From Xylocopa sonorina (Eukaryota; Arthropoda; Insecta; Hymenoptera; Apidae): a DNA stretch of 64,000 bases. Under the pieces are notes generated by a model, which was not told the DNA's origin, ran no database searches, and was given only the letters and a program-made list of their open reading frames with translations. Shown here piece by piece: positions 12,060 to 22,590 of the stretch. Position 1 is the stretch's first letter. Every line of letters begins with the position of its first letter. The position numbers were made by a program, and so were the translations under genes. The DNA lies in contig NC_135206.1 of NCBI RefSeq assembly GCF_050948175.1, positions 2,385,670 through 2,449,669 of the forward strand, in the 5' to 3' direction.

Positions 12060-12676
12060 CAGATTGAATAGAAGAGAGAGAGAGAGAGTGAGAGAGAGAG
12101 AGAGAGAGAGAAGAGAGAAGATACAGAGAGAAAGAGAAGAGAAAGAGAGAGAAAAGAGAGAGAGAGAGAGAAGACACAGAGAGAAAGAGAAGAGATACAG
12201 AGAGAGAAAGAGAAGAGAAATAGAGAGAAAAAAGAGACAGAGAGAGAAAGAGAGAGAGAGAGAAAAGAGAGAGAGAGAAAAGAGAGAGAAGATACAGAGA
12301 GAAAGAGAAGAGACAGAGAGAGAAAAGAGAGAGAGAGAGAGAGAGAAGACACAGAGAGAAAGAGAAGAGATACAGAGAGAGAAAGAGAAGAGAAATAGAG
12401 AGAGAAAAGAGACAGAGAGAGAAAGAGAGTGGGAGAGAGAGAGAGAGAGAGAGAGAGAAGAGAGAAGATACAGAGAGAAAGAGAAGAGTAAGAGAGAGAA
12501 AAGAGAGAGAGAGAAGATACAGAGAGAGAAAAGAGGCAGAGAGAGAAAGAGAAGAGAAATAGAGAGAGAAAAGAGACAGAGAGAGAAAAGAGAGAGAGAG
12601 AGAGAGAGAAGACACAGAGAGAAAGAGAAGAGATACAGAGAGAGAAAGAGAAGAGAAATAGAGAGAGAAAAGAGAC

Positions 12677-12711
<35 letters not shown>

Positions 12712-12738
12712 AGAGAGAAAGAGAGAGAGATGGGTTAG
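12060..12738. repeat. GA-rich (purine) tract, ~680 bp, with internal duplications
   Basis: Nearly pure purine + strand made of GAGAGA with regular ACA, ATA and GAA interruptions. The phrase AAGACACAGAGAGAAAGAGA is at 12171, 12346 and 12609, so blocks of 175 and 263 bp have been copied. Both strands are open for over 200 codons (RERERE on one, SLSLSL on the other), a compositional artefact. Such tracts can bind GAGA-type factors or form triplex DNA; that is general knowledge, not shown here. Confidence 0.95.
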
Positions 12739-13149
12739 CTAATATGCAGAAACCATGAAGAACGTTAGCCAGCGTGACGCAATTTCCGGTTCTAACAGAA
12801 TTGCCACTCGCACTGGTCGAAAAAGAGCGACGCACTTGAAAGCAGCATCAGAACGGGACGACTCTCTTTTGACTCTCCGACTCGTTGATTCGATTCGCCC
12901 ATTTTCCGTCATCTCATCGTGTACGCGAATTCGAAGCTCTCTGCTTTTGCTGGTGCTGGTAATTCGCATAATGACGGGAATTTTAGGAGACGAACCTCGA
13001 GCAGATCAGCTCGCACGACCACATTTTCAAATTGAGAGAGAGTTTTCTAAATTGTCGAATACGAGAAATACTTGGGCAGTCGATTCAATTAAGCGCCTTG
13101 TCAGTCATCGACAATTGAAAAAATTGTATTATTCTGCCATTAAAACAGT
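12739..13149. other. Unique GC-richer island
   Basis: Non-repetitive sequence with CpGs after the GA tract. An ATG-started + frame at 12755-13279 (174 codons) covers the island, but its C-terminal third runs into the 23-bp repeat array. It has one hydrophobic stretch (about residues 62-72, SLLLLVLVIRI) and no motif I recognise. An overlapping minus frame is also open. I do not call a gene. Confidence 0.4.
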
Positions 13150-13790
13150 TATTTGGGATTGCAAAATTAAGTTTGCAAATTTTACTTCTAAATTATTTGG
13201 GTTTGAAAAATTAAGCTTACAAGTTTTGCTTTCAAATCATTTGGGTTTGCAAGATTCAGCTTGTGAATTTTGTTTTTAAATTATTTGGGCTCGCAAATTT
13301 AAATTATTTGGGTTTGCAAATTTAACGTATCTGGAATTGCAAATTTAACGTATTTGAAATTGCAAATTTAACTTATTTGGGTTTGTAAAATTAAGCTTGC
13401 AAATTTTGCTTTTAAATTATTTGGGTTCGCAAATTTAACTCATTTGTGTTTACTTTAACTTATTTGGGTTTACAAAAGTAAGCTTGCAATTTTTTCTTTC
13501 AAATTATTTAGGTTTGCAGATTTAAATTATTTGGGGTGGCGAAATTAAACTTGAAAATTTTGCTTTTAAATTATTTGGGTTCGCAAATTTAACTCATTTG
13601 GGTTTACAAATTTCACTTATTTGGGTTTACAAAATTAAGCTTGCAAGTTTTGTTTTTAAATTATTTAAGTTTGCAACTTTAACTTATTTGGATTTGCAAA
13701 TTTAAATTATTTTTTTTATTTAGGCTTGTCAGTTTTGCATTCAAATTATTTGGGTTTGAAACACTGACCTTGTTTGCATTTAGTGTCCAT
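13150..13790 (+). repeat. 23-bp TTTGGGTTTGCAAA family array, locus 1
   Basis: Units alternate TTATTTGGGTTTGCAAATT and AAGCTTGCAAGTTTTGCTTT, with a monomer near 23 bp and many indels. The same words make up arrays at 18000-18555, 20985-22015, 23530-23990 and 31916-34195, making this the most widely spread family in the window. Confidence 0.9.
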
Positions 13791-13859
13791 TTCGATGATG
13801 AACGATAAAAAGCAAATTCCTTTTAATTAAGAACTAATCAAATTATTGATTAAAAATTG

Positions 13860-14600
13860 CATAGTCGCTCAGAGGCAGAGAGAGAGAGAGACGCAGCTCT
13901 CTCAAAAAAGGAGGAACCTCACAAACTCTCAACAAAAAAAGAATCAACGACTTGTACAAGTTCTCCTCTCGATAATCGATCCGATTCGTTCGAAAACCTT
14001 CTTCAAATTCGTTTGGACCGTCTCTGAGAGCCAAAGAGAGACGCAGCTCTCTCAAAAAAAGAGGAACCTCACAAACTCTCAAGAAAAAAAAAAATCAACG
14101 ACTTGTACAAGTTCTCCTCTCGATAATCGATCCGATTCGTTCGAAAACCTTCTTCAAATTCGATTGGACCATCCCTGAGAGCCAAAGAGAGACGCAGCTC
14201 TCTGAGAAAAAGAGAAACCTCACAAACCCTCAACAAAAAAAAAATCAACGACTTGTACAAGTTCTCCTTTCGATAATCGATCCGATTCGTTCGAAAACCT
14301 TCTTCAAATTCGATTGGACCATCCCTGAGAGCCAAAGAGAGACGCAGCTCTCTCAAAAAAAGAGGAACCTCACAAACTCTCAAGAAAAAAAAAAATCAAC
14401 GACTTGTACAAGTTCTCCTCTCGATAATCGATCCGATTCGTTCGAGGAACCTCACAAACTCTCAAGAAAAAAAAATCAACGACTTGTACAAGTTCTCCTC
14501 TCGATAATCGATCCGATTCGTTCGAAAACCTTCTTCAAATTCGATTGGACCATCTCTGAGAGCCAAAGAGAGACGCAGCTCTCTCAAAAAAAGAGGAATC
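13860..14600 (-). repeat. 150-bp satellite, 5 copies
   Basis: The landmark GACGCAGCTCTCT is at 13890, 14040, 14191, 14341 and 14572, giving periods of 150, 151, 150 and 231 bp; the last interval holds an extra partial unit. Each unit carries GGAACCTCACAAACTCTCAA, AATCAACGACTTGTACAAG, TCGATAATCGATCCGATTCG and a poly-A run. The minus strand is open across each unit (RVCEVPLFLRELRLSLALRD and so on), but poly-A length changes shift the frame between units and starts are TTG. The last copy runs into the island at 14601. Confidence 0.93.
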
Positions 14601-15130
14601 TCGTCCTGGTGACTAACGAGGACTCCGATCGCTCTGTGACTCCTACGTGGCCGCACCTGCGACTTGTCTGCCGCCATATTTTACACGAAAGTCATTTCCA
14701 TCTCTGCGAGAAAGTTCGAGGGACCTGCACAGACCCGTGGCGACCGTAACCAACTCCTTTCGCCAGAACTTTTAAGCCAGAGCCTGCGAATTAATATATT
14801 TTTTCCAACCTGCCAGGGTATTGAACGCATAAATTACGCGGCTCGAGCCAAAGTGCCGCGATTCGAGTGCTTTCTTGCTCCACACCCGTGGATTTTTGTT
14901 CTTTTCTTTTCGTACTTCGTCACTGTGTGTCGCTGCTGGCCATGAAGAACTTTTTCGAAGGTGATCGAGGGTTTCTTTGAGGCTGAGGCTTGGATCGAGT
15001 GGAGTTGTGAGCGATGTTGGTTGTTAATTTGATGTTAAAGAGGTTCTTTTGAGTTATGTTTGTTTGTTTTTAGGTTTCTGATGGAATTTCAGCGTTTTTA
15101 TGAGAGACTGTTCATTCGTTGTTAGTCGAT
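14601..15130. other. Unique GC-richer island
   Basis: Non-repetitive sequence that continues directly from the last 150-bp repeat unit. It contains GCCGCCATATT at about 14670, which fits the GCCAT core of YY1/PHO-type sites. A + frame at 14664-14945 (93 codons, TTG start) ends in a hydrophobic stretch and is not recognised. The right part (14940-15130) is GT-rich. Confidence 0.45.
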
Positions 15131-15149
15131 GATTGTGTATAATTGATTT

Positions 15150-16135
15150 GGATACACTTGCAAACGATTTTTTTAAAGGATTGCAAAGGGTTGAAATTTA
15201 TATTTGGAAGTAGTTCCTTCATTGTTATTTGCAAACTATTTTTTTTAAGAATTGCAAGAGGTTGAAATTTATATTTGACGGTAGTTCTTCTACTACTACT
15301 TGCAAACAATTTTTTAAAAAATTGCAAAGGGTTCAAATTTATATTTCAAGGTAGTTTTTCTATTGCTACTTCCAAAAAAATTTTTTTAAGGATTGCAAGG
15401 GGGAAAAAATTGATACTCGATGATACTTCTTCCACTGCTGCTTGCAAATAATTTTTTTTAAGGATTGCAAAGGGTTGAAATTTATATTTGGAAGTAGTTC
15501 CTTCATTGTTATTTGCAAACTATTTTTTTTAAGAATTGCAAGAGGTTGAAATTTACATTTGACGGTAGTTCTTCTACTACTACTTGCAAACAATTTTCTA
15601 AAAAATTGCAAAGGGTTCAAATTTATATTTCAAGGTAGTTTTTCTATTGCTACTTCCAAAAAAATTTTTTTAAGGATTGCAAGGGGTAAAAATTGATACT
15701 CGATGATACTTCTTCCACTGCTGCTTGCAAATAATTTTTTTTAAGGATTGCAAAGGGTTGAAATTTATATTTGGAAGTAGTTCCTTCATTGTTATTTGCA
15801 AACTATTTTTTTTAAGAATTGCAAGAGGTTGAAATTTATATTTGACGGTAGTTCTTCTACTACTACTTGCAAACAATTTTCTAAAAAATTGCAAAGGGTT
15901 CAAATTTATATTTCAAGGCAGTTTTTCTATTGCTACTTCCAAAAAATTTTTTTTAAGGATTGCAAGGGGTAAAAATTGATACTCGATGATACTTCTTCCA
16001 CTGCTGCTTGCAAATAATTTTTTTTAAGGATTGCAAAGGGTTAAAATTTATATTTGAAAGTAGTTTTCCACTGCAACTTGCAAACAATTTTTTTTAAGGA
16101 CTGCAAGGACTAAAATTTATATCTGGAACTTTGAG
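15150..16135 (+). repeat. 71-bp satellite, locus 2, with ~283-bp higher-order repeat
   Basis: Monomers of about 71 bp carry TTGCAAACTATTTTTTTTAA, GGATTGCAAAGGGTTGAAAT and TTATATTTGGAAGTAGTTCC. The version reading GGAAGTAGTTCCTTCATTG is at 15206, 15490 and 15773, so four monomers form a higher-order unit of 284 and 283 bp. Within the array sister units are nearly identical, while the relative at 1556-2000 has only the 71-bp level, so homogenisation here is recent. Confidence 0.95.
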
Positions 16136-16189
16136 TTTGGATTGCTGCAAGATGTTAGTGAGAAGAATTAGTTCTGAAGTAGAATTGTT

Positions 16190-17070
16190 AGAATTTTTAT
16201 AATTGTTCCTGTTCCTATAATATTGTTATTTTAGTAATAGTTTCTATTGCTAAAATATTGCTATTTTAGCACTAATTTCTATAGCTATAATATTGCTATT
16301 TTATTATTAATTTCCGTTGCTAAGCTACTGCTATTTCGGCACTAGTTTCTATTGTTAAAATATTGCTAAAATATTGTTATTTAGGCATCAGTTTCTAGTA
16401 CTAAAATATTGCTAAAATATTGCTATTTTAGCAGTAATTTTAATTGCGAAAATATTGCTAAAATATTTATATTTTAACACTAATTTTAATTGCTAAAATA
16501 TTGTTATTTAGGCATCAGTTTCTAGTACTAAAACATTGCTAAAATATTGCTATTTTAGCAGTAATTTTAATTGCGAAAATATTGCTAAAATATTTATATT
16601 TTAACACTAATTTTAATTGCTAAAATATTGTTATTTAGGCATCAGTTTCTAGTACTAAAACATTGCTAAAATATTGCTATTTTAGCAGTAATTTTAATTG
16701 CGAAAATATTGCTAAAATATTTATATTTTAACACTAATTTTAATTGCTAAAATATTGTTATTTAGGCATCAGTTTCTAGTACTAAAACATTGCTAAAATA
16801 TTGCTATTTTAGCAGTAATTTTAATTGCGAAAATATTTATATTTCAACACTAATTTTAATTGCTAAAATATTGTTATTTTAGCACTAATTTCCATTGCGA
16901 AAATATTGCTAAAATGTTTCTCAAAGAGTGCTGAAAGTATAATATTGTTGAAACATGGCTTAAATATTTTTCAAAGATTGTTGAAACATTGCTGAAACAA
17001 AGCAAAAATTTTCTAAAATATTGTTCAAAAATTGCTCGAGGATTGCTAAAATATGCAATCGCAGCCATAC
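16190..17070 (+). repeat. TTGCTAAAATATTGCTA family with 127-bp higher-order repeat
   Basis: Short units of TTGCTAAAATATTGCTATTT alternate with AGCACTAATTTCTATTGCTA. The variant AGGCATCAGTTTCTAGTACT is at 16383, 16510, 16637 and 16764, exactly 127 bp apart. The right edge (16900-17060) changes to AAATGTTTCTCAAAG-like units, as in 6680-7205. A second array of this family is at 55531-56375. Confidence 0.93.
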
Positions 17071-17078
17071 CTAACAAA

Positions 17079-17200
17079 AATTCAAATTCGATTATCTCGA
17101 AAACAAAGCCTCAAATGAAAAATTGTTATTCTACATTTTCGACTTAGTTTTTCATGTAGAATCACTCGCCTTTCGATTTTATCACCAGTTACCCTGTACA
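17079..17200 (-). mobile_element. Fragment of a dispersed insect repeat (possible)
   Basis: The segment with AATTCGATTATCTCGAAAAC, TTATTCTACATTTTCGACTT and ending CACCAGTTACCCTGTA is unlike the arrays around it. It resembles a dispersed sequence I recall from other hymenopteran genomes that ends TACAGGGTAACTGGTG. This is recollection, not a search. Family and class are unknown. It sits next to about 270 bp of extremely AT-rich sequence. Confidence 0.35.
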
Positions 17201-17470
17201 TCTCACATATTACTATTATATACTATAACTATATTAATAAATTTATGTTATTAATTAAATTAATGAATTAAATTAATATTTATTAATTTTGATTATATTA
17301 CTATTATTTTATTTTTTATTATCGTTATTCTACTTTATTATTTCATTATATTACTATTATATCATTATTTATATTGTTGTTTAATTAATTTACTTAAATT
17401 TATATTAATGTTTCAATTGAAAATTAATTCAAATATTCTCAAAAAATGCTTAAAAATAATTAACGAAAAT
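17201..17470. other. Extremely AT-rich spacer
   Basis: Almost pure A/T built from TATTA, TTAATT and TATAT words. No ordered tandem period, open frame or RNA structure could be supported. Confidence 0.5.
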
Positions 17471-17960
17471 ATCTTCTCAGAGTGTAAATCGAATGTTAAC
17501 GTGAAATAATGCAACACGATTATTATCGTCGTTTTCGCAACTCTTCTCTCTCTTTTTTCGTTTAAAAACCACGCGCACGTGGTTCATCAAGTTTAAGGCC
17601 GAGGCCAGGGCGCGAAATTTCCAGCAGAATTCGCGGACTTCGAGCGATAAATCCGTCGAGTCGACGTCGAAGCCGTAAAATGTAACATCGAACGAACTCG
17701 CCACTTCAAACGTAAACCGTGCGCGCGTAACAAAACAGAAAATGTGGAGAACTCGCGACGGGGACCGCCCCAAGCCTTTCGAGAACGTAATTTCCATTCG
17801 AACCAGCTCGATCGAAAAGTTTCTTTCTCGTTCTTCCAACTTCCGCGCGACGCGGTTTTATACTTGTTATTTGTTATTTCTTTCTGTCGATGTAAGATCG
17901 AATCGATCGTAGTTTCCATTTGTTTCATTGTACAATGTTCGACAATTGAAAAATCATTTT
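17471..17960. other. Unique GC/CpG-rich island
   Basis: Non-repetitive sequence with many CpGs from about 17510 to 17880. Overlapping minus-strand frames of 120 and 111 codons (17477-17839 and 17593-17928) and a + frame at 17744-17971 are all open, which is expected in a stop-poor, GC-richer stretch. The longest starts at TTG. No protein family is recognised. Confidence 0.45.
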
Positions 17961-17999
17961 TTTCATCGTAAAATCTTTGGAAATTGAAAAATTATTTTT

Positions 18000-18555
18000 C
18001 TGACAATTGAAAAATGATTTTTCTGCAGTTGTTTGTTCAAGGAAAATCTTGAAGGATTTTTAATGTGCAATTGATCTTTAGTAATAAATTGTTTTGCGTC
18101 AAATGAAGGCGATGAAAATAATTTTTGGTTTGATAATAAGATTCAAAAATAATTTGTTGAGCTCGCAAGTTTTATATTCAAACTCGATATCAATTATTTT
18201 CAGATGAAAGCTTCTCAATGGAGACAATGAAAGTAATTTTTAATTCGCAAAAGTAAATTCTTTTATTCCAAACTGAAGTAACGTGGTAATTATTTGGGTT
18301 TGCGAAATTAGGCTTGCAAGTTTTGCAATTAAAATTCAATATCAACACTTCTAAATAATATTTAATTCGCAACATAAATTCTTGTATTCCAAATTGAAGC
18401 AACGTGGTAATTATTTTGATTTGCAAAAGTGAGCTTGCAAATTTTGCTTTTAAAATTCAATATTAACCGTTTGCACTCGAGGCCTTCTCAATGGAAGTAA
18501 TGAAAATAAATTTTCAGTTCGCAATATAAATTATTTAGTTCATAATATATATATT
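18000..18555 (+). repeat. Degenerate 23-bp family with a recurring linker, locus 2
   Basis: Units of AATTATTTGGGTTTGCGAAA are interrupted by a linker of about 100 bp with CTTCTCAATGGA, AATGAAAATAATTTT, TTCGCAA, AAATTCTTTTATTCCAAA and TGAAGCAACGTGGTAATTAT. Copies or parts of the linker are here and near 20990, 23550, 23860 and 34050-34160. One copy at 18473 begins TTAACCGTTTGCACTCGA, which is close to a terminal motif discussed in the findings. Confidence 0.8.
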
Positions 18556-18567
18556 ATTTAAAATGAT

Positions 18568-19985
18568 TAGATTACCTTGCGCTTAGAAAGATTGAGCTTA
18601 GATAACTTAAGTTTGGAAAATTTAAGTTTCGGAACTTTGAGCTTAGAAACATTGCGTTTAGAAAACTTGAGTTTTAGAAATTTAAATTCAGAAAGATTGA
18701 GCTTTGAAAACTTAAACTTAGAAAATTTAAGCTTAAAAACCTTGTGCTTGGAAAGTTTGAGCTTTGAAAATTTAAGCTCAGAAATCTTGCGCTTAAAAAG
18801 CTTGAGCTTTGATGACAGGAGCAGACAATAAAACAGCCACCAGATATATGGTATATGCAATTTGAAGGTTCACTATGAAGACTTAATTTTGAAATTTATG
18901 ATAATTTGAAGATTTAAGCTTAGAAAGATTGAGCTTAGAAAGCTTGGGCCTTGAAAATTTAAGCTTAGAAACCTTGCACTTAGAAAGCTTGGGCCTTGAA
19001 AATTTAAGCTTAGAAAGATTGAGCTTAGAAAGCTTGGGCCTTGAAAATTTAAGCTTAGAAAGATTGAGCTTAGAAAGCTTGGGCCTTGAAAATTTAAGCT
19101 TAGAAACCTTGCACTTACAAAGTTTGAGCTTTAGTGACAGGAGCAGACAATAAAACAGCCACCAGATATATGGTATATGCAGTTTGAAGGTTCACTATGA
19201 AGACTTAATTTTGAAATTTATGATAATTTGAAGATTTAAGCTTAGAAAGATTGAACTTAGAAAGCTTGGGCCTTGAAAATTTAAGCTTAGAAACCTTGCA
19301 CTTACAAAGCTTGAGCTTTAGTGACAGGAGCAGACAATAAAACAGCCACCAGATATATGGTATATGCAATTTGAAGGTTCACTATGAAGACTTAATTTTG
19401 AAATTTATGATAATTTGAAGATTTAAGCTTATAAAGATTGAGCTTAGAAAGCTTGGGCCTTGAAAATTTAAGCTTAGAAAGATTGAGCTTAGAAAGCTTG
19501 GGCCTTGAAAATTTAAGCTTAGAAAGATTGAGCTTAGAAAGCTTGGGCCTTGAAAATTTAAGCTTAGAAACCTTGCACTTACAAAGCTTGAGCTTTGGTG
19601 ACAGGAGCAGACAATAAAACAATAAAACAGCAACCAGATATATGGTATATGCAGTTTGAAGGTTCACTATGAAGACTTAATTTTGAAATTTATGATAATT
19701 TGAAGATTTAAGCTTAGAAAGATTGAGCTTAGAAAGCTTGGGCCTTGAAAATTTAAGCTTGGAAAGATTGAGCTTAGAAAGCTTGGGCCTTGAAAATTTA
19801 AGCTTAGAAAGATTGAGCTTAGAAAGCTTGGGCCTTGAAAATTTAAGCTTAGAAACCTTGCACTTACAAAGCTTGAGCTTTAGTGACAGGAGCAGGCAAT
19901 AAAACAATAAAACAGCAACCAGATATATGGTATATGCAGTTTGAAGGTTCACTACGAAGACTTGATTTTGAAATTTATGATGAGA
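18568..19985 (+). repeat. 15-bp array, locus 4, nested in a larger repeat (VNTR within repeat)
   Basis: After a simple 15-bp array (18568-18810) there are five copies of a linker of about 100 bp containing TGACAGGAGCAGACAATAAA, CCACCAGATATATGGTATAT and GGTTCACTATGAAGACTTAA. Between linkers sit runs of a 45-bp unit (three 15-mers) with the tag GCTTGGGCCTTG. The tags are at 18942, 18987, 19032 and 19077 (4 copies), 19264 (1), 19451, 19496 and 19541 (3), and 19736, 19781 and 19826 (3). The 45-bp spacing within runs is exact. Confidence 0.95.
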
Positions 19986-20298
19986 CGACATCCTGTTGCT
20001 TTATGAGTTTGTTTCTGCCACTTGTCAATTAGAGTTGTTCCAGGATTTGTGAAATTAGGAGTTTGGTAGCCAGATGTTTCGTTGAGTGTCTCAATAACGA
20101 TGAATGGTTTAATTATTATAGCATTGGTCGTATGTTTGTCTTGCGACAAAGAATTTTCTTGCTATTGCGCCAACCCTCGATTCCTTGCGCCATGTCATCT
20201 GACTGTTATACAAGGTGGGACCAGATCCAAATTTCTCATCCCCCCTTAAAACGTTTCAAAATAATTCTTTCGCGCCAGCAATCATTCGAATGCCACCT

Positions 20299-20360
<62 letters not shown>

Positions 20361-20590
20361 CTTTGGTCCACACGTCTGATTTCGTGGATGTTTTCTCAAT
20401 GAAATTAATTACGATCATTATTCTGTGGGGTTTCCGCGTACGTGGATCACTTTCGTCGAATTTTACGAGCCATTTGCGACGGCCATGATGGAGAACGTTG
20501 GATGTTCTCTTTGTGGGATAATTGGTTAGAATTAAGCAAAGTGTATTTTTGAATTGAGAATAGTTTGGATGCTGTGAGATAGCGAGTTGA
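19986..20590. other. Unique island with a (CT)n microsatellite
   Basis: Non-repetitive sequence from 19990 to 20590 containing a pure CT dinucleotide run at about 20301-20357. A + frame at 20063-20488 (141 codons) begins at TTG and its middle is SLSLSL from the microsatellite. No known family is seen and I do not call it coding. Confidence 0.5.
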
Positions 20591-20596
20591 TTTATG

Positions 20597-20935
20597 CATT
20601 ATTGTATGTTTATTATTTATTATTTATTATTTATTTATTTCTATTTATTATTTATTTTTATTAATTTTTATCTATTTTTATTTATTTATTTTTATTTATT
20701 CCTATTTATTTCTATTTATTATTTATTTTTATTAATTTTTATCTATTTTTATTTATTTATTTTTATTAATTTTTATCTATTTTTATTTATTTATTTTTAT
20801 TTATTCCTATTTATTTCTATTTATTATTTATTTTTATTAATTTTTATCTATTTTTATTTATTTCTATTTATTATTTATTTTCACCAATTTTTATCTATTT
20901 TTATTTATTATTTATTTATTATTTATTTTTAAGCG
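20597..20935 (+). repeat. TTTA/TTTTTATTTATT low-complexity array
   Basis: Sequence of TATTTATT, TTTTATTAATTTTTATCTAT and TTCCTATTTATTTCTATTTA words, almost free of G and C on the + strand. A unit of about 104 bp including TTCCTATTTATTTCTATT recurs at about 20700 and 20804. The open frame through it (FYLFLFIY) is compositional. Confidence 0.9.
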
Positions 20936-20984
20936 TCATGGATTTATTATTCAATTTAATTACACAAAGAACTATTATTATTGG

Positions 20985-22015
20985 TTGATGTGTTTGCAAT
21001 TTTTTTATTACAAACTGAGACAACGTGGTAATTTATTTGGGTTTGCAAAAGTGGGCTTGCAAGGTTTGTTTTTGAATTATTTGGGTTTGTGAAATTAAGC
21101 TTGCAAGTATCGCTTTCAAATTATTTGGATTTGCAAAAGTATGTTTGCAAGTTTTGCTTTTAAATTATTTGAGTTTGTAAAAGTAAGTTTGCAAGTTTCA
21201 CTATTAAATGATTTGGGTTTGCAAAATTAGGCTTGCAAGTTTTTCTTTGAAATTATTTGGGTTTGCAAAAGTAAGCTTACAAGTTTTTCTTTGAAATTAT
21301 TTGGGTTTGTAAAAGTAAGGTTGCAAGTTTTATTATTAAATTATTTGGATTTGCAAAAGTAAGCTTGCATGTATTGCATTCTAATTAAGTGGGTTTGTAA
21401 AACTAAGTTTGCAAACTTTGCTTTTAAATTAAGTGGGTTTGCAAAACTAAGTTTGCAAATTTGGCTTTTAAATTAAGTGGGTTTGCAAATTTTGCTTTTA
21501 AATTATTTGGGTTCGCAAATTTAACTTATTTGGGTTTGTAAATTTAACTTATTTGAGTTTACAAAGGTAAGCTTGCAAGTTTTGTTTTTAAATTAATTGG
21601 ATTTGCAAATTTAGCTTATTTGGGTTTGCAAATTAAAATTATTTGGGCTTGCAAAAGTAAGTTTGCAAGTTTTTCTTTTAAATTATTTAGGTTTAAAAAG
21701 GTGAGCTTCCAAGTTTTGTATTTAAATTATTTGAGTTTAAAAAACTAAGCTTGCAAATTTTGCTTTTAAATTATTTGGGTCTGCAAAAATAAGTTTGCAA
21801 GTTTTTCTTTTAAATTATTTAGGTTTAAAAAGGTGAGCTTCCAAGTTTTGTATTTAAATTATTTGGGTTTGCAAAATTAAGCTTGCAAGTATTTCTTTGA
21901 AATTATTTGGGTTTGCAAAATTAAGCTTGCAAGTTTTTCTTTGAATTTATTTGTGTTTCAGAAAGTAAGTTTGCAAGTTCTGCTTTTAAATTATTCAGCT
22001 GCAAAGTTAATCAAT
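20985..22015 (+). repeat. 23-bp TTTGGGTTTGCAAA family array, locus 3
   Basis: About 25 diverged units that alternate TTATTTGGGTTTGCAAAAGT and AAGCTTGCAAGTTTTTCTTT, giving a dimer of about 45 bp. A copy of the family linker (CAAACTGAGACAACGTGGTA) marks the left edge. A 144-bp stretch with AGGTTTAAAAAGGTGAGCTT occurs twice near 21700 and 21830. Confidence 0.9.
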
Positions 22016-22590
22016 GTATTTAGTAAATAATTTCGCAACGAATTATAAAATTCGTGGCTTCTGTGAGAAAATCAAAAACACCATCTACTGAAAAAAAAAA
22101 AAAAACAAATAACCCAGGATGAAACAAGAAATCGCAATTAAATCCATCGACATATTCGTACTAAAAATTCCACAGTCTCGCGAGTAAACTTATTTACTGA
22201 ACGAGTGACAAAGGGTGGAGGCGAGACGAGAGAAAGAAACGAAGTAAAAAACCGTAAGAGGAGGAACACAGTGGCAAAACAAGGTTGACCCAATTGAGGG
22301 GTGGTGGTCGAGAAAAATTCCAGCTGGCTGAGCCGTCTCGCGAACTGCATTCAGGTGCTCAGCACTGTGTCGCAAACAAAGCCATTTATTTAAAAATAAT
22401 GTCAAATCTTATTTTCCGCGGTAACGAAAGTCGTTATGCGGAGAAAATGGGTCGCACTGGGGGTGCACGCTGCACCCACGCGCTGCGATGGGTGCAGCAG
22501 AGGGCGCTGCAATGGGTGCATCGCGACATAAACCCCAACAGAAAATGAAAAAGTTTGCCAATGAAATGTACGACCATTGAAATGAGAATA
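22016..22590. other. Unique GC-richer island with TGCACCC inverted repeats
   Basis: Non-repetitive sequence, GC-richest at 22440-22540. GGGTGCA (22461-22467) and TGCACCC (22471-22477) form a perfect 7-bp stem with a 3-nt loop, and GGGTGCA occurs twice more just downstream. The + frame at 22285-22548 begins at TTG and is not recognised. Function unknown. Confidence 0.5.

Noticed and set aside
11822..12835. 337-codon minus-strand frame and 234-codon + frame (12034-12738) over the GA tract
   Set aside because: SLSLSL and RERERE are what a purine tract gives in translation; both strands are open over the same bases, and the ends lie in other repeats.
20301..20357. (CT)n run as a splice-acceptor polypyrimidine tract
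   Set aside because: It is a plain dinucleotide microsatellite; no suitable AG with downstream open exon was evident.
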